Positions 60,611-64,000 of a stretch of DNA of 64,000 bases are shown piece after piece. The notes below the pieces were generated by a model. That model was not told where the DNA came from, did no database searches, and was given only the letters and a program-made list of their open reading frames with translations. The stretch lies in the NCBI RefSeq assembly GCF_001039355.2, contig NW_019774925.1:238488-302487 (forward strand), written 5' to 3'. The position numbers and the translations under genes are program-made. The stretch comes from Lingula anatina. Taxonomy: Eukaryota > Brachiopoda > Lingulata > Lingulida > Lingulidae. The stretch's first letter is position 1; the number at the start of each line of letters is the position of its first letter.

Positions 60611-63600
60611 TCTGTTGTTATCTGATATGTTTAACAAGCCGAAACCGCAATTACTGTAGAATTTAATGATACGAGTACTTGTAACTTGGATTGACTTCAA
60701 CCTAATTTTGAATAAATGCTTCGCTCCCCAAGACGAATTTATTTATGAGGGTGCTTCTTCTGTGTTTTCTTATTTTTCAGGCCCTACAAATTTGGGGAAT
60801 AGCTGAACGAAAGTGATTTAATTGTTGTTTAAAATTGACTTCAGGAAAGTTAAACTATAATACTAAAACACTCGAACAATTACTTAATAGAAAGAACGGG
60901 AGTATGTATGGTAGACCTGCTTAGAATTTATAACCGGAATAGATACAAAAGGCGTGGGGTAGTATGACTCGTGCCCGACTCGTGCTCTTAATTAATCCCT
61001 TTTCGAAGACACCCGCATTCTATTGAAAATCACTGTTCCTTAAAATACAGGTTGTTTAAAATCAATACGTAGGTCATAACAACGCGTCCTCTATTGTGTT
61101 GCTTCTTTGAGGAGGAGTTGCCGCCAGACTCATGACCCAACTCAACTCTGACAGACGCAGAGGACTTAAAAGTGGACCGCCTTGGTCTAAAAATAGGTAG
61201 CATCTGGGTGGAGACGCTTCCCTGGAAAATAGGGACAGGTGATTTTGGCCTTTAATAATAGACGGGGCACTTAAGCAATCGCGTTGCCTTAGTAACATCT
61301 CAAAGAAGCTTGCCGATTTTGTTTGATGTCGAGTTGTAAATGGGAGGATCGCGTTGATTAAAGGTTTCTAAGTAGCGGTTGTTGCAGCGGCTGCTTTTGT
61401 TGATTGTCTCGCAAACATTGGAAGGACGAAGATGTGCGCGTTCTCTGAAATCTGCTGTCATATTCCGTGTAATATGATTTGTGTCTTGCTATTACGTTAG
61501 GTAATTTCAATGAAACACGGCCCTAAGTGCTGCCGTTTTACTTGATGCTTTTGCTTAATGGAATATCATCTTCATTCGTATTGATTTTGCGCAAGGAATT
61601 ACGCAACACGAGTTATATCTTTGTGAGGCCGGATGGCCGATTGGAATGAATCACGGTTCTCCATTTGAAGAAAGTACTTCGCCTATCACCTTACAAAGGA
61701 TCTTAAAAGCTATCAAACGTTCAACTAATCAAATGTACATACACAATACAGTCAGTCGTATTAGCAATCTATGCAATTGCAGGTTTGCATTCTGTTCTTT
61801 AAGAGAATTCAGGGCGTGTTAAATATTGGGGAATTAGTTAACTAATGAACCTGTGATTCTTTGCCAGAGAATTGTTTTGTTACATATCATTTATTAACTT
61901 CATAACCATAGTAAAATTCGGTTGCATTTTTATTATCACAATTTAAAAATAGTTGACCTCATATTCGATATCAGGCTTGTGAATGGCTCCATTTATCCAG
62001 AAAGACTTAGTAGGCAAGTAATATCTGTCAAGCGTTGTGGTGTGGTGTCCCGGAGGTTCGTACTTTGGGCCATGTGGGTGGGGTCGTTTACCAGACTATA
62101 GCGCACGGTAGTAGCGATCGTTGTGCAAAAGACTCGTAATGACCCCCCCCCCCCCTCCTCCTAAATTATCAGTCTAGTCAACTTACATCACTGCTACATC
62201 TGCGAAGGGCAAGGTGGTGACATCAGTTTATATGGGCTGGCTTCAAGGCAGACCAGTTAAGAGTAGTGACTGTTCATAACGCATATTGGCAATGCGACAG
62301 ACTTTGGGAAACCGTAATGATACCACATGACGGAAGACAGATTTGATAATTTAGGTGAAGACAGTTAATTATAAAGACGACACAGCGACAGACAAATATG
62401 CTACAATTTATGGCAGAGGAGGGTGCCGAGTAACTTGCCCGATTTCAATTTACTATGGGCGTTTTATAATATTAACAGGCAACGAGACAAATGTGATAAT
62501 CGCCGAGGACAGTTTATTATAGGCACACAGACTGTCACCGCGACAGACCAATACTCAGAGATGCAACAGACTACCAAACGTGGAAACTTTTATGGTGGGG
62601 ATGGCACCAGGGCCGAGGCAGCATGTTTGATTGTACACGGGTATATCTGTTTTATTATGTAGACGAGGCAATGTGGCAGACTTTAAAAGTGGGGGCACTT
62701 TAGGACAGAGACGTGTTTCCCGACTGACTCGATTTCTCATGATTTTAACTATCGGGAGGCTTTGATATGCCAAGGCACGAGAGTACAGCAAACCGTATTC
62801 TGCACATTTGCTCGTTATGTTACACCAAAAAGCATTTCAAAAAAGGAAAACGACAGAACAGTTAAGCGATACACAAAATTTCACACCCAAACCCAACAAT
62901 CAAGCCATTTATGCCAAGGGGGTGTGTACAAATAAAACTAAAACTGACTTATTTTAAACCCAGATTTTAAGTAACAAAGAAAAACCCATAGGCACACAGG
63001 AACTTCAAATATGTATTTACATCTAATTCTGCTTTTGACATTGTATTTATACTAAACACGTTATCTCACAATGAGTCTCATCACTGATGTTCCGTTGAGT
63101 TGGTATTTTCATAGCCGTGTATACGTGTGGAGTGCCTTTGAAATGGTGCATGCAGCGGTGTACGGTATGGGCCAAATACCTGCCAAACCCCAGCTAAACC
63201 AAACTGGCATGCAAACATCACCAGATTCCGAATGGTATGTTAAAAACATTACCTGGTTTCCCCCTCGCCCTAAAGTAAATTTGATTTATGTACGTGCGGA
63301 TCTGAAACGTTCATTAACCTCTGAATATTATTGTCTAAAAACGGACTCTTCAAAACCCTGCAAAACCAACGAAAACGATTTATGATTACATATGGATTAG
63401 AAAACGTAATGAATTTCTTTGTTATTGTTGTATTAAAATTTTTACTGGAAATATTTGGGACCTCCCTTTGTAGTACGGCAACTGAATATTTTGCATTAAA
63501 ACACTTAGTTTTGCATATCTACTTGGAGATCTGGCATAGTACACCAAACATCCTTCAGGAGAAATGAGCTGACATTTAATTTTAAAGTAACTCTCTTTAA

Positions 63601-64000
63601 GGTGTACGTGATGCCTTGCTCGGTTTGTTAGATAAACTACGACCAAAATTGAATGAATTCTACCCCGGCTTAAAAGCCAGCACATTTTATTAAGGCTATA
63701 CACCAAGATATAGTGACCTAAAATGACTTGTGTGTATCATTTAAGGCGTCGGACGGGACAAGTGACTTGAAAGAATGTCCGCACTTAGGCATCCATCACA
63801 CGTACAACGACACTGTGTAAATAGCCACGTCTACGTCAATATGCACCGTGACAATAGAAGTGCCTCACCCGACTAGCCCTGGTCGCCTTGAGACAATGCG
63901 CGTGCACATTCGGCTGTGCCGCTCCATTGTGGTCGGTTGTGTCATTGTGTCGTGCGCTGCATTTAATGGGAGCAGGAAGGGCAGAGTTTCCTACTGAAAT
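60611..64000. other. Upstream intergenic DNA; no gene seen
   Basis: Contains a poly-C run at 62142-62155 and a degenerate repeat of the word GCRACAGAC between 62294 and 62680. A 104-codon open frame at 63071-63385 shows no recognisable domain or splice pattern. Confidence 0.5.

Noticed and set aside
63071-63385. 104-codon open frame near the window end
   Set aside because: No domain or splice-supported continuation, though a lineage-specific small gene cannot be excluded.
1-64000. CRISPR arrays, operons, bacterial promoters or insertion sequences
   Set aside because: The sequence is animal nuclear DNA with spliced genes; tandem repeats here are microsatellites or minisatellites without spacer structure.

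Overview
This is animal (eukaryotic) nuclear DNA: spliced genes with GT-AG introns, long AT-rich intergenic sequence, (CT)n, (TA)n and (CA)n microsatellites, hairpin-type DNA transposon relics and draft-assembly gaps. The two protein-coding genes, a norpA/PLCB4-type phospholipase C-beta and a Delta with nine EGF repeats, fit a bilaterian invertebrate. Repeat content makes me lean to a marine invertebrate such as a lophotrochozoan, but I cannot name the species.

Layout. (1) 260-4677, + strand: the last seven coding exons of the PLC-beta gene (end of the C2 domain, linker and C-terminal coiled coil). They join in one continuous frame of 424 residues; the 5' part lies before the window. A 3' UTR of about 1.26 kb probably follows. 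(2) About 6-42 kb: a 36-38 kb convergent intergenic region with no gene I can support. It holds several inverted-repeat (MITE-like) elements, one nested inside another with clear 3-bp target duplications, a 3.6-kb segment present twice in tandem with a single n at the junction, a cluster of hairpins and 16-bp repeats at 33.6-35.0 kb, and gaps at 15898-16393 and 41195-41245. (3) 43314-56372, - strand: a complete ten-exon Delta gene whose exon phases all agree and give 794 residues: signal peptide, MNNL, DSL, nine EGF repeats, transmembrane helix and a cytoplasmic tail ending ATEV. A TATA box and initiator lie about 0.4 kb upstream of the ATG. (4) 56.8-64 kb: Delta upstream DNA, less AT-rich, without coding sequence.

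How the parts relate. PLC-beta and Delta are convergent neighbours that act in different pathways (Gq phospholipid signalling; Notch ligand). Human PLCB4 and JAG1 are likewise linked on 20p12, and PLCB2 and DLL4 on 15q15, so the linkage may be ancient. The most interesting regulatory signal is a set of CACGCG (Hairy/HES class-C) sites, about eleven between 50.7 and 64 kb against one that I noticed in the first 50 kb. They are repeatedly close to CAGCTG-type proneural E-boxes in Delta intron 4 and upstream DNA. With two CSL/Su(H)-type sites in Delta introns, this looks like a Notch-feedback-regulated Delta locus. That reading is inference from motifs only.
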